Origin: Lachnospiraceae bacterium UBA7027
Lineage (GTDB): Bacteria; Bacillota; Clostridia; Lachnospirales; Lachnospiraceae
DNA: 19,650 nucleotides
Direction of reading: 5' to 3'
Assembly (NCBI GenBank): GCA_002494135.1
Contig: DLBG01000003.1
Coordinates: 1-19,650 of the forward strand
Shown: in pieces, positions 8,439-15,658 of the stretch
Layout: every line of letters begins with the position of its first letter
Numbering within the stretch: position 1 is the first letter of the stretch
The notes under the pieces: model-generated
Told to the model about the DNA's origin: nothing
The model's input: only the letters and a program-made list of their open reading frames with translations
The model's database searches: none
Program-made: the position numbers and the translations under genes

Positions 8439-8445
8439 GGGGAGG
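8439..8445 (+). promoter_or_regulatory. Strong ribosome binding site fixing the DUF4349 lipoprotein start
   Basis: GGGGAGG lies 8 bases before ATG 8454. An in-frame TTG at 8430 would begin upstream of this site and add eight residues ahead of the signal peptide, so ATG 8454 is preferred. Confidence 0.8.
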
Positions 8446-8453
8446 ATTTTATT

Positions 8454-9593
8454 ATGTTTAAGAAGAATTTGAAAAACAAGGTAAAGAGAAATGTCATCAT
8501 AGGAATCATCCTGCTGGCGGTAGCCCTGACCATGGGAGGCTGCAGAAAAAACAAAGCTCCGGTTGCCATGGCAACGAATGATATTCAGTTAAAGGCCCTG
8601 GCCGGTGCAGAAAACGGCTACGGTAATTATGAATACGGCGATTATGAATACGGATACAACGAAGGATACGAGGATTATTACGATTATGAAGCGGCTCCCG
8701 AAGAAGCGGGCGGTGACGTGGAACGCGTCATGGCGGATGCCGGAGATGAAAACGGCGGCGGCAACAATGTAGTGGCCCCTTCCGTAACGGACAGAAAGTT
8801 AATCCGTACCGTGGATATGCAGGTGGAAACCATGGAATTCGATGCGCTGAAAAATGATTTGTATTCGAAAATCACAGCTTTAGGCGGATACATCGAAGAC
8901 GAATATTCCTTTAACGGAAGCAATTACGACGGAAGCAGAAAGACCCGTTTTACGAATCTTACCATCCGCATTCCGGATAGCAAACTGGACGGTTTTGTAA
9001 ATGAACTCGGTGATATGGCCAATGTTATTTCCAGGAATTCTTCCGCAACGGATGTAACGCTGCAGTATACCGATATCGAAAGCAAACGCGATATGTTAAG
9101 GGCGGAGCAGGAAAGCTATCTGGCACTGCTCGAAAAAGCCGAGTCCGTGGAAGATATCGTATATTTGACCGAGCGCCTGACAGAGGTTCGTTACAACATC
9201 GAATCCTTAGAGCGTCAGCTTCGTGTCTATGACAACCAGGTGGATTACGCAACCGTAAACTTAAATGTCAAAGAAGTGGAAGTTTTAACCCCTCAGGTAG
9301 TGGAAGAAAAGACCGCAGGACAGCAGATTGCGGAAGGATTCAAGGCAAGCATGGAAGATGTCATCAATTCCTTAAAACACTTCGGAATGAATCTGATCAT
9401 CAACCTGCCTTACATCGTCAGAGCACTGATCATTCTCGGTATCATCTACGGTGTTATCCGCGCTGCCATCGCCATTATCGCAAAAACGGTAAAAAAGAAA
9501 AAAGCAAAGAAGGCGGCAAAAAAGGCTGAAGATAAGGCCGAAACCAAGGCGGAAGAAAGCAAGGAAGAGGTTGCCGAAAAGACGGAAAAATAG
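8454..9593 (+). CDS. DUF4349 lipoprotein with Tyr/Gly-rich linker and C-terminal membrane segment
   Basis: A 379-residue exported protein. The N-terminus is basic (FKKNLKNKVKR), then a hydrophobic stretch ends in LTMGGC with C30 as the likely lipidated cysteine, a slightly atypical lipobox. Residues about 55-79 form a Tyr/Gly/Asp/Glu-rich tract (NYEYGDYEYGY and onward). The DUF4349 domain spans about 115-290: it starts RKLIRTVDMQVETM, includes LTIRIPDSKLDGFVNEL and TDVTLQYTDIES, and then a long coiled coil (MLRAEQESYLALLEKAES to RLTEVRYNIESLERQL). A second membrane segment (about 314-345) is followed by a Lys/Ala/Glu-rich cytosolic tail. Mature protein would thus be held at both ends, with the domain outside. 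Function of DUF4349 is not established to my knowledge. No convincing promoter is seen in the 123 bases upstream. The stop codon overlaps the spacer of the era promoter. Confidence 0.87.
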   Translation: MFKKNLKNKVKRNVIIGIILLAVALTMGGCRKNKAPVAMATNDIQLKALAGAENGYGNYEYGDYEYGYNEGYEDYYDYEAAPEEAGGDVERVMADAGDENGGGNNVVAPSVTDRKLIRTVDMQVETMEFDALKNDLYSKITALGGYIEDEYSFNGSNYDGSRKTRFTNLTIRIPDSKLDGFVNELGDMANVISRNSSATDVTLQYTDIESKRDMLRAEQESYLALLEKAESVEDIVYLTERLTEVRYNIESLERQLRVYDNQVDYATVNLNVKEVEVLTPQVVEEKTAGQQIAEGFKASMEDVINSLKHFGMNLIINLPYIVRALIILGIIYGVIRAAIAIIAKTVKKKKAKKAAKKAEDKAETKAEESKEEVAEKTEK

Positions 9594-9599
9594 TATAAT
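9571..9599 (+). promoter_or_regulatory. Predicted sigma-A-type promoter for era-recO
   Basis: A -35 TTGCCG (9571-9576) is followed by a 17-base spacer and a perfect -10 TATAAT (9594-9599). The -35 lies within the last codons of the lipoprotein gene and the stop TAG is the end of the spacer. Transcription would begin near 9606, about 70 bases before era. Confidence 0.65.
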
Positions 9600-9617
9600 T
9601 TTACAGGGTATAAAGCA

Positions 9618-9651
9618 AAAATCCAAGGTCGGAAAAGGGGCCTTGGATTTT
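9618..9651 (+). terminator. Hairpin between lipoprotein gene and era (terminator or leader stem-loop)
   Basis: AAAATCCAAGG (9618-9628) pairs perfectly with CCTTGGATTTT (9641-9651). A T-G and a C-G pair can extend it to 13 pairs with loop GGAAAAGG. The A-tract and T-tract form the base of the stem as in weak bidirectional terminators, but no longer T-run follows. It begins about 12 bases after the predicted era transcription start, so it would also form in the era leader. Confidence 0.55.
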
Positions 9652-9678
9652 GGCGTGCAAAAAAGAACGGAATAATTT

Positions 9679-10596
9679 ATGGATTTCAATACAAAGAACG
9701 AAAAAACAAAAGCCGGATATATCGGAATCATCGGACGCCCGAACGTCGGAAAGTCCACCCTGATGAACCGGATTATCGGACAAAAAATAGCCATCACCTC
9801 TGCCAAACCGCAGACGACAAGAAACATCATTCAGACTGTGGTTACGAAAAAGAATGTGCAGATGGTTTTCCTGGATACCCCGGGAATTCATAAATCCAAG
9901 AACCGTCTGGGAGACTTCATGGTTCGTTCCGCAAAGAGCGTTGTAAACGATGCGGATCTGGTTATGTGGCTTGTGGAACCCACGGATTATATCGGTGCGG
10001 GAGAGAAAGCCATCGTGGAGATTTTAAAAACACTTACCGTTCCGGTGATTCTTGTAATCAACAAAGTCGATACCGTGAAGAAAGAAGAAGTACTTCATTT
10101 CATCGATACGTACCGTAAGGAAATGGATTTTGCGGAGATTGTTCCGGTATCTGCCCTGAAGGGAAACAACGTGGATGAACTGACGGACGTGATTGCTTCC
10201 TACCTTCCCGAGGGACCTTTTCTTTTTGACGAGGATACGGTAACCGATTTGTCGGAGCGGGAGATTGCGGCGGAAATCATCCGGGAGAAAGCGCTGCGTC
10301 TTTTAAAAGACGAGATTCCGCACGGAATTGCCGTAACCATCGACAAGATGGAGTTTAAAAAAGGTCTTTGCAACGTGGATGCGACCGTTCTTTGCGAAAA
10401 AGAATCCCACAAGGGCATGATTATCGGCAAGGGCGGCAACATGTTAAAAAAGATCGGAACAGCGGCCAGAGAGGACATGGAAAAACTTCTTGATATTCAG
10501 GTTAATTTGCATCTCTGGGTAAAAGTACGCGGTAACTGGCGGGACGATGAGCATCTGTTAAAAGACCTGGGTTATTTGAAAGATACAGAGAAATGA
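9679..10596 (+). CDS. era: GTPase Era (30S ribosome assembly)
   Basis: A 305-residue protein of normal Era length. It binds 16S rRNA near the 3' end and helps mature the 30S subunit on the cytosolic side of the membrane. The GTPase motifs are in order: G1 GRPNVGKST (19-27), G2 around PQTTR (44-48), G3 DTPG (66-69) and G4 NKVD (128-131). The C-terminal KH domain holds GMIIGKGG (246-253), which contacts RNA. All expected motifs are intact. The ribosome binding site is weak (ACGGA about 8 bases before ATG). Its stop overlaps the recO start by 4 bases (ATGA). The promoter at 9571-9599 would serve both genes. Confidence 0.98.
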   Translation: MDFNTKNEKTKAGYIGIIGRPNVGKSTLMNRIIGQKIAITSAKPQTTRNIIQTVVTKKNVQMVFLDTPGIHKSKNRLGDFMVRSAKSVVNDADLVMWLVEPTDYIGAGEKAIVEILKTLTVPVILVINKVDTVKKEEVLHFIDTYRKEMDFAEIVPVSALKGNNVDELTDVIASYLPEGPFLFDEDTVTDLSEREIAAEIIREKALRLLKDEIPHGIAVTIDKMEFKKGLCNVDATVLCEKESHKGMIIGKGGNMLKKIGTAAREDMEKLLDIQVNLHLWVKVRGNWRDDEHLLKDLGYLKDTEK

Positions 10597-11252
10597 ACGA
10601 TTTTACCGTTACCGGAATTATTTTAAAAGCGGAACCGATTGGAGACTACGATCGCAGAATCGTGCTTCTGACCAAAGAAAGAGGAAAAATCTCTGTCTTT
10701 GCAAAAGGGGCGCTTCGTCCGACGAACCGGTTTGTGGCCTGCACCATGCCGTTTGTCTTCGGAACCTTCGATCTTTATGCGGGCGCGAATTCGTTTTCGT
10801 TAAACAAAGCGGAAATCTCCAATTATTTTGAAATTTTCCGAAAAGATCTTCTGTTAAACGCTTACGGTTCCTATTTTCTGGAAATTGCGGATTATTACGG
10901 CAGGGAAAATGCGGACAACGTCGGTCTGATGCGGCTTTTATACAGGGCACTGCTTCTTCTTGAAGAGGGAAAGACGGACTACGATTTTATCAAAACCGTG
11001 TTTGAAATGAAAGCCATCATGCTTGACGGCGAGTTCCCGGACATTCCGGATGCGAATGAACTGCCGCAGGGGGCAAAGAAAGCCATCCGGTACATCTATG
11101 ATGCCAGACCAGAGAACGCATTCGCATTTCAGGTTTCGGACGAGACATTCATAAAGCTTTCCGAGCAGGCGGAGAGTGTTTGCAAAAGAACATTTGACAA
11201 AGAATTTGCATCTTTGGAAATGATCCGGTTTGCAAAAGAGATGAAAGAATAA
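10593..11252 (+). CDS. recO: DNA repair protein RecO, short form without zinc-site cysteines
   Basis: RecO loads RecA on single-stranded DNA bound by SSB, working with RecR in the RecF pathway. The N-terminal OB fold is clear: FTVTGIILKAEPIGDYDRRIVLLT, then RGKISVFAKGALRPTNRF and the strand SFSLNKAEISNYFEIF. A helical C-terminal part follows. At 219 residues it is shorter than typical RecO (about 240-250). The segment that usually holds four cysteines (CxxC ... CxxC) is replaced by a short link, LDGEFPDIPDANELPQGAKK, so the zinc site is missing. The start overlaps the era stop by 4 bases, and the YfhO-like gene begins 1 base after its stop. The position after era, as in many Firmicutes, supports the assignment. 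Confidence 0.93.
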   Translation: MNDFTVTGIILKAEPIGDYDRRIVLLTKERGKISVFAKGALRPTNRFVACTMPFVFGTFDLYAGANSFSLNKAEISNYFEIFRKDLLLNAYGSYFLEIADYYGRENADNVGLMRLLYRALLLLEEGKTDYDFIKTVFEMKAIMLDGEFPDIPDANELPQGAKKAIRYIYDARPENAFAFQVSDETFIKLSEQAESVCKRTFDKEFASLEMIRFAKEMKE

Positions 11253-11253
11253 T

Positions 11254-14200
11254 ATGGCAGAAAAAGAAGGAAAACTGAATAAAGGAATTCTTTATCTGGT
11301 GTTTGAGATTACGGCGGTTGTGGTCGTAAGCATTCTTTTGTATGCTTTAAATCCGTTGAAGGGCCTGTCATGGGCCGTTATTTTCATCATGCAGGCATTT
11401 GCCATCTTCTCGGTAAGTTACTTCGGAATCGGAGGAAAAGAGAAGCCGGCATTTTACACCAATGAATTCCGTGTCATTGCCATCCGTCATACCATAGTTC
11501 AGCTCGTTCTTCTGTTTGTGGAGTGTCTGGCAGGCTTTATTGCCGGTCATTTCTTAGGGGAGAAGGCCGGCTGGGTGGTCTTTGTCATCTGCATGGTTGC
11601 GACCGTGATTTCTCATATTGTGGGGCCGAAGTATTACACCTTCTGGCATGTGAACAGACCGAGCAGAATTCAGAAATTCTTAATAAAACATGATTATTAC
11701 ATTTATGCGTTTCTGGTAACCGTAACGATTCTGCTTTTGCTGTTTGCAATCTACAGCGTTTATCCGTTCGGGGATCAGGTTTATCTGCGCATGGACTGCT
11801 ATCATCAGTATGCACCCTTCCTTAGGGAATTCTATACCAAGATGCATGAGGGACAGAGCCTGTTGTTTGCCTGGGAGAACGGCCTTGGTGTCAATTACTG
11901 GGCGCATTTTTGCTACTATCTTTCTTCCCCGTCAAACTTTCTGCTGTTACTTTTACCCGAGAATCATATTCTCGAAGGAATTACCGCAACCCTGATCATC
12001 AAGGGCGGTCTCGGTTCCGTTGCCTTTCTTTACTATCTGGATCACAGGTGGAAACGCAAAGACGTGATGAGTATGGTTTTCGGCGTGTTCTACGGCCTTT
12101 CCGCATTTTATCTTGCGTATTCCTGCAACATCATGTGGAACGACTGCTATATTCTGTTCCCGCTCATTATGCTCGGTGTGGAGAAAATTGCGAAGGGAGA
12201 GAGTGCAAGACTGTACGGCCTTGCCATGGGACTTTGTATTTTCTCAAACTATTACATCGCGGCCATCGCCGGTATCGCGACGGTTTTATATTTCCTCGTA
12301 ACGCTGGTCGTTTACCGTTCCCGCGGCCATGTGGCAATCAAACTCTTACGGTTTTTTGCGACTACGATTGTAGTATGTATGGTGGCCGGGGTTATACTGA
12401 TTCCGTCGGCGCTCTGCCTTAAGAATACACAGGCGGGAGATTTTCAGACCGCTCTTACCTGGAAGAGCTATTTCGGTTTTCATGAACTGTTCTCCAGAAT
12501 GTTAATCAATGCGGATACCATTCAGAACAATTCGTCGCTGCCGAATATTTTTGCATCCCTCCTTGCATTTTTCTTACTGCCGCTATATTTCTGCAATCCG
12601 AAGATTTCCCTTGACCGTAAAATCTCCAAGGGACTTTTGCTTGTATTTTTACTTTTTTCGTTTCAGTGGAATGTACTGACTTATGTATGGCACGGACTGC
12701 ATTTCCCGAATTCCTTCCCTGCCAGACAGTCGTTTTTCTATATTTTCCTGTTGCTTTCCATGACTTACGAATGCTACGACAAAAGAGCATATATCAAAAA
12801 AGTGCCGATTATTGTCGTAACAGCCGTACTCAGTGTCGGAACGGGCGTTTTATGGATCCTTCTTTCACGAAACGATTTGTTAAACGGAATCACCTCATAT
12901 CTTTGTTCCATTGCCCTGATTCTGTTCTACGGAATGGTAATGTTTTTATCGAAAGATATGTCTTCGAGAGCATTAAAGGCGGTTTTACTCGGTGTGTCCG
13001 TCGTGGAGATTGCAGTGAATACGCTTGCGGTCGGAATCAATTCGACCGTGGACAGAACCGAATATCTGAAAGACGCCGATGTCACGCAGGCTTCCCTGAC
13101 TTACATGAACAGAAAGAGCGGCCCCTTCTACCGCGTGGAAGAACCGAACCGTCGCTTTATGAACGAAGGAGCATGGGACGGATATAAATCCGCATCCTAT
13201 TTTTCTTCTACCATTTCGGGCGGTGTAATGCATTTCTATGAATCCATGGGATTAAGACACAGCGATGTGGCATACAGCTATCAGGGCTCCACTCCGTTTA
13301 TGACCTCTTTCCTGGGTGTAAAATACTTAATCTCTCCGACAAAGATTTATCCCGGAGATACGTTCACGGAAAAGATGGTTACCTATCAGGGACAGACGGA
13401 ATATGTTTATGAAAATCTTTATCCGTTAAGTGTCGGTTTCTGTGTTTCTCCTGAAGTGGAAGACCGGTTTGATTACACGGAGAAAAAGAAACCGTTTACG
13501 AACATGGAACACTTCTATGAGGCACTGATTGAAAGCAGAAACTTCACGGCCGAAGAGGAATATTCTCCGCTGTTCCAGAGAATTATGCCCGCGGAGCGGA
13601 CCGAAAAAAAGACCTACGTTTACGGAGAGGACGGAGAGAACAGCGTTACCGGCATGGCAACCGTATACAGGATTTATGCCGGCATGCATCCGTATTTCTA
13701 TGTGACGCAGTTTATCGATAACATGCGCGTGGTTACCCTGAACGAAGAGGGTGAGGCGATTGAAAGTCATCTCGAAAGTGATTTGAAATTCCGCCATATT
13801 GTGGACCTCGGAGAATATCCGTATGACCGTTATGTGGCATTTATCAGTGAATCCGATCCGGAAACCGAGCTTACCTTCCAGGCATACTGCTTCTTAAAAG
13901 AACCGTATAAGCAGATGATGGATCAGCTTGCTTCCGATCAGCTTCTTGTGAATGAAGTTACGGACTGCGGACTGAACGGAACCATTACCTGCAAGCAGGA
14001 CGAGGTTCTGTTATTCACCATTCCTTTTGATCAGGGATTCACGGTTTTAATTGACGGCAAAGAGTGCGAGACATGGGCATTTATGGATGCCTTCCTTGCA
14101 ACGAATATTACCAAGGGTGAACACAGGGTTGAAATCAGTTACATGCCGCCCGGATTATCGCTCGGGATCAAAGTATCCGCAGTGGGTGCCGTCTTTGCGA

Positions 14201-14385
14201 TTCTTTTGCTGATTCTTTCCTTCAAGGGAGGTAAAACAACTACGACTGTAGTTGAAACTAAGGAAACCGGCGAAAGAACTGAGGAAGCCGGCGAAAGAAC
14301 AGAGGAAGAGAAACAAGACGGGCGGGCAGACGAACATATAGACAGGAAGATAGAAAAGAATGAATCAGATGTTGATGTACATTGA
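11254..14385 (+). CDS. YfhO-family multi-pass membrane protein (GT-C glycosyltransferase-like)
   Basis: A 1043-residue membrane protein. After an N-terminal block of about four membrane segments (residues 13-125) and a basic loop (VNRPSRIQKFLIKHD), the YfhO-type core starts: a segment at about 148-172, then the extracellular loop with D174, D181 and QYAPF (185-189), ENGLGVNYWAHFCYYLSSPSN, and many further helices. A large soluble part (about 600-960) is followed by a last membrane segment and a charged tail. In Bacillus, YfhO is needed for glycosylation of lipoteichoic acid (established for that species). A similar transfer of sugars from a lipid carrier to an envelope polymer is my inference here. 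The N-terminal block makes it longer than ordinary YfhO proteins of roughly 850-900 residues. The tail includes a 21-base tandem duplication. The next gene starts inside its last 26 bases. Confidence 0.85.
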   Translation: MAEKEGKLNKGILYLVFEITAVVVVSILLYALNPLKGLSWAVIFIMQAFAIFSVSYFGIGGKEKPAFYTNEFRVIAIRHTIVQLVLLFVECLAGFIAGHFLGEKAGWVVFVICMVATVISHIVGPKYYTFWHVNRPSRIQKFLIKHDYYIYAFLVTVTILLLLFAIYSVYPFGDQVYLRMDCYHQYAPFLREFYTKMHEGQSLLFAWENGLGVNYWAHFCYYLSSPSNFLLLLLPENHILEGITATLIIKGGLGSVAFLYYLDHRWKRKDVMSMVFGVFYGLSAFYLAYSCNIMWNDCYILFPLIMLGVEKIAKGESARLYGLAMGLCIFSNYYIAAIAGIATVLYFLVTLVVYRSRGHVAIKLLRFFATTIVVCMVAGVILIPSALCLKNTQAGDFQTALTWKSYFGFHELFSRMLINADTIQNNSSLPNIFASLLAFFLLPLYFCNPKISLDRKISKGLLLVFLLFSFQWNVLTYVWHGLHFPNSFPARQSFFYIFLLLSMTYECYDKRAYIKKVPIIVVTAVLSVGTGVLWILLSRNDLLNGITSYLCSIALILFYGMVMFLSKDMSSRALKAVLLGVSVVEIAVNTLAVGINSTVDRTEYLKDADVTQASLTYMNRKSGPFYRVEEPNRRFMNEGAWDGYKSASYFSSTISGGVMHFYESMGLRHSDVAYSYQGSTPFMTSFLGVKYLISPTKIYPGDTFTEKMVTYQGQTEYVYENLYPLSVGFCVSPEVEDRFDYTEKKKPFTNMEHFYEALIESRNFTAEEEYSPLFQRIMPAERTEKKTYVYGEDGENSVTGMATVYRIYAGMHPYFYVTQFIDNMRVVTLNEEGEAIESHLESDLKFRHIVDLGEYPYDRYVAFISESDPETELTFQAYCFLKEPYKQMMDQLASDQLLVNEVTDCGLNGTITCKQDEVLLFTIPFDQGFTVLIDGKECETWAFMDAFLATNITKGEHRVEISYMPPGLSLGIKVSAVGAVFAILLLILSFKGGKTTTTVVETKETGERTEEAGERTEEEKQDGRADEHIDRKIEKNESDVDVH
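14237..14254 (+). repeat. Short inverted repeat inside the YfhO-like gene
   Basis: CAACTAC and GTAGTTG form a perfect 7-base dyad with a GACT loop, in codons for the Thr/Val-rich start of the cytosolic tail. No T-run follows, so it is not a standard terminator. It may be chance or an mRNA stem upstream of the next gene. Confidence 0.5.
14267..14308 (+). repeat. Two tandem 21-base copies in the YfhO-like tail
   Basis: Copies 14267-14287 and 14288-14308 (ccggcgaaagaac then t/a, then gaggaag) differ at one base, a recent duplication. They encode a repeated seven-residue Glu/Arg/Thr-rich unit of the GERTEEAGERTEE type in the predicted cytosolic tail. Confidence 0.85.
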
Positions 14386-15658
14386 CCCGGGCACGGGAGG
14401 AATGCTGTTTACCATCCTCTTCGGACTTTTGGGCGGATTGTTTTATTTTCTCGGAACATTTCTTGTAAAAATCAAATATTCCGTCGGTGGCGGCCGGAAA
14501 GGAGCGCGGAACGAAAAAAGAGTTCCGCTTGTTGTATTTTCCGACCACAAACGGTACGGAAATACCTTCGGACCGATTCTTGACGAACTCGAAAAGAGAG
14601 GAATCGAAACAAGATTCCTGACCATGTCCGAAGACGATCCCCTTCTTTCAAAAGAGTATAAACATATTTCCTGCGAGTTTATCGGGAAGGGCAATGCTGC
14701 CTTTTCCAAACTGAACCTTCTGAATGCCGAAGTGGTTTTAAGTACCACGCCCGGTCTGGACGTTCTGATGTGGAAGCGTTCCAGGAAAGTGGATTATTAT
14801 GTGCATATTCCGCATGCGACTTCCGATATCACACTTTATCGCATGTTCGGAATTGATTTTTACGATGCCCTTTTACTGCCGGGAGAATATCACATTGACC
14901 AGATCAGAAAACTGGAAGAACTTCGCGAACTTCCTGCTAAAGAGACGGTGGTTGTCGGTACTCCTTACATGGACGTGATGAGAGAGAGGCTTCTTGAGGC
15001 GGAAAAGGCTTCCGGGACAGAAACAGAGACCGAAGAAAACCGTGAGACGGAAAACCCCGGGAAGCAGGACGGAAAGAAAACCGTTCTGGTTGCGCCTTCA
15101 TGGGGCGACAGTTCCATTTTAAGAAAATTCGGGGAAGAGTTTATCGATGCACTGATTAAAACGGGTTATGACATTGTAATCCGTCCTCATCCCCAGTCCT
15201 ATACTGCAGAGAAAGAGTTCCTCGAAGGCCTGATGGCAAAATACGGCGAGGGCAGCGGCGTTACCTGGAATAAAGACAATGATAATTTTGATATTCTGCG
15301 TAAGGCGGACATCATGATTTCCGATTTCTCCGGCGTTGTGTTTGATTTTACCCTTGTATTCGATAAACCGGTGATTTATGCGGATACTTCTTTTGATGCA
15401 TCCGTTTACGATCAGGCGTGGCTTGACGATGAGCTCTGGACATTCAAAACCCTGCCGAAATTAGGCGTCCGTCTGTCGCCGGATCAGTTTGACCATGTCA
15501 AGGATGTGATCGATTCCTGCATCAATGACGAAACCTACAAAGCGGGAAGAGAGCAGGCAAGAAAAGAGACATGGTTTTATATCGGCGAAAGTGTGAAAAG
15601 AACTGCGGATTATCTTGAGAATAAAATCGCGGAGATTGAAAAGGAGAAGACGGCGTGA
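14360..15658 (+). CDS. CDP-glycerol glycerophosphotransferase-like protein (TagB/TagF family)
   Basis: A 432-residue protein with one N-terminal membrane segment (about 15-36) and a cytosolic GT-B-type domain. Family motifs are APSWGDSS (from residue 245), RPHP (275-278, the His proposed in catalysis) and ISDFSGVVFDF (S321-D322 and on), followed by KPVIY. IPHATSD in the first half matches the loop facing the acceptor. Relatives move glycerol phosphate from CDP-glycerol to a teichoic-acid or lipid-linked acceptor at the inner membrane face; the exact donor and acceptor here are unproven. A Glu/Thr-rich insert (about 217-238) is not part of the core fold. AGGAAG (14344-14349) is 10 bases before ATG 14360. 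The gene overlaps the YfhO-like gene by 26 bases and the next start by 4, so all three are coupled. Confidence 0.86.
   Translation: MNQMLMYIDPGTGGMLFTILFGLLGGLFYFLGTFLVKIKYSVGGGRKGARNEKRVPLVVFSDHKRYGNTFGPILDELEKRGIETRFLTMSEDDPLLSKEYKHISCEFIGKGNAAFSKLNLLNAEVVLSTTPGLDVLMWKRSRKVDYYVHIPHATSDITLYRMFGIDFYDALLLPGEYHIDQIRKLEELRELPAKETVVVGTPYMDVMRERLLEAEKASGTETETEENRETENPGKQDGKKTVLVAPSWGDSSILRKFGEEFIDALIKTGYDIVIRPHPQSYTAEKEFLEGLMAKYGEGSGVTWNKDNDNFDILRKADIMISDFSGVVFDFTLVFDKPVIYADTSFDASVYDQAWLDDELWTFKTLPKLGVRLSPDQFDHVKDVIDSCINDETYKAGREQARKETWFYIGESVKRTADYLENKIAEIEKEKTA
15640..15648 (+). promoter_or_regulatory. Ribosome binding site deciding a GTG start
   Basis: AAGGAGAAG lies 6 bases before GTG 15655, which overlaps the preceding TGA stop (GTGA). 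No ATG nearby fits as well, so the GTG is taken as the start. Confidence 0.8.

Noticed and set aside
8430..8453. TTG start giving eight extra residues to the DUF4349 lipoprotein
   Set aside because: The GGGGAGG site lies downstream of that TTG and at ideal distance from ATG 8454. The extra acidic residues would also spoil the signal peptide.
8331..8453. Promoter or terminator in the AT-rich gap before the DUF4349 gene
   Set aside because: TAGAAT (8343-8348) and TTGAAA (8405-8410) are present but have no partner hexamer at 16-18 bases, and the T-run after the peptidase stop has no stable GC stem. Two GAATCTG copies (8417-8423, 8433-8439) are too short to interpret.
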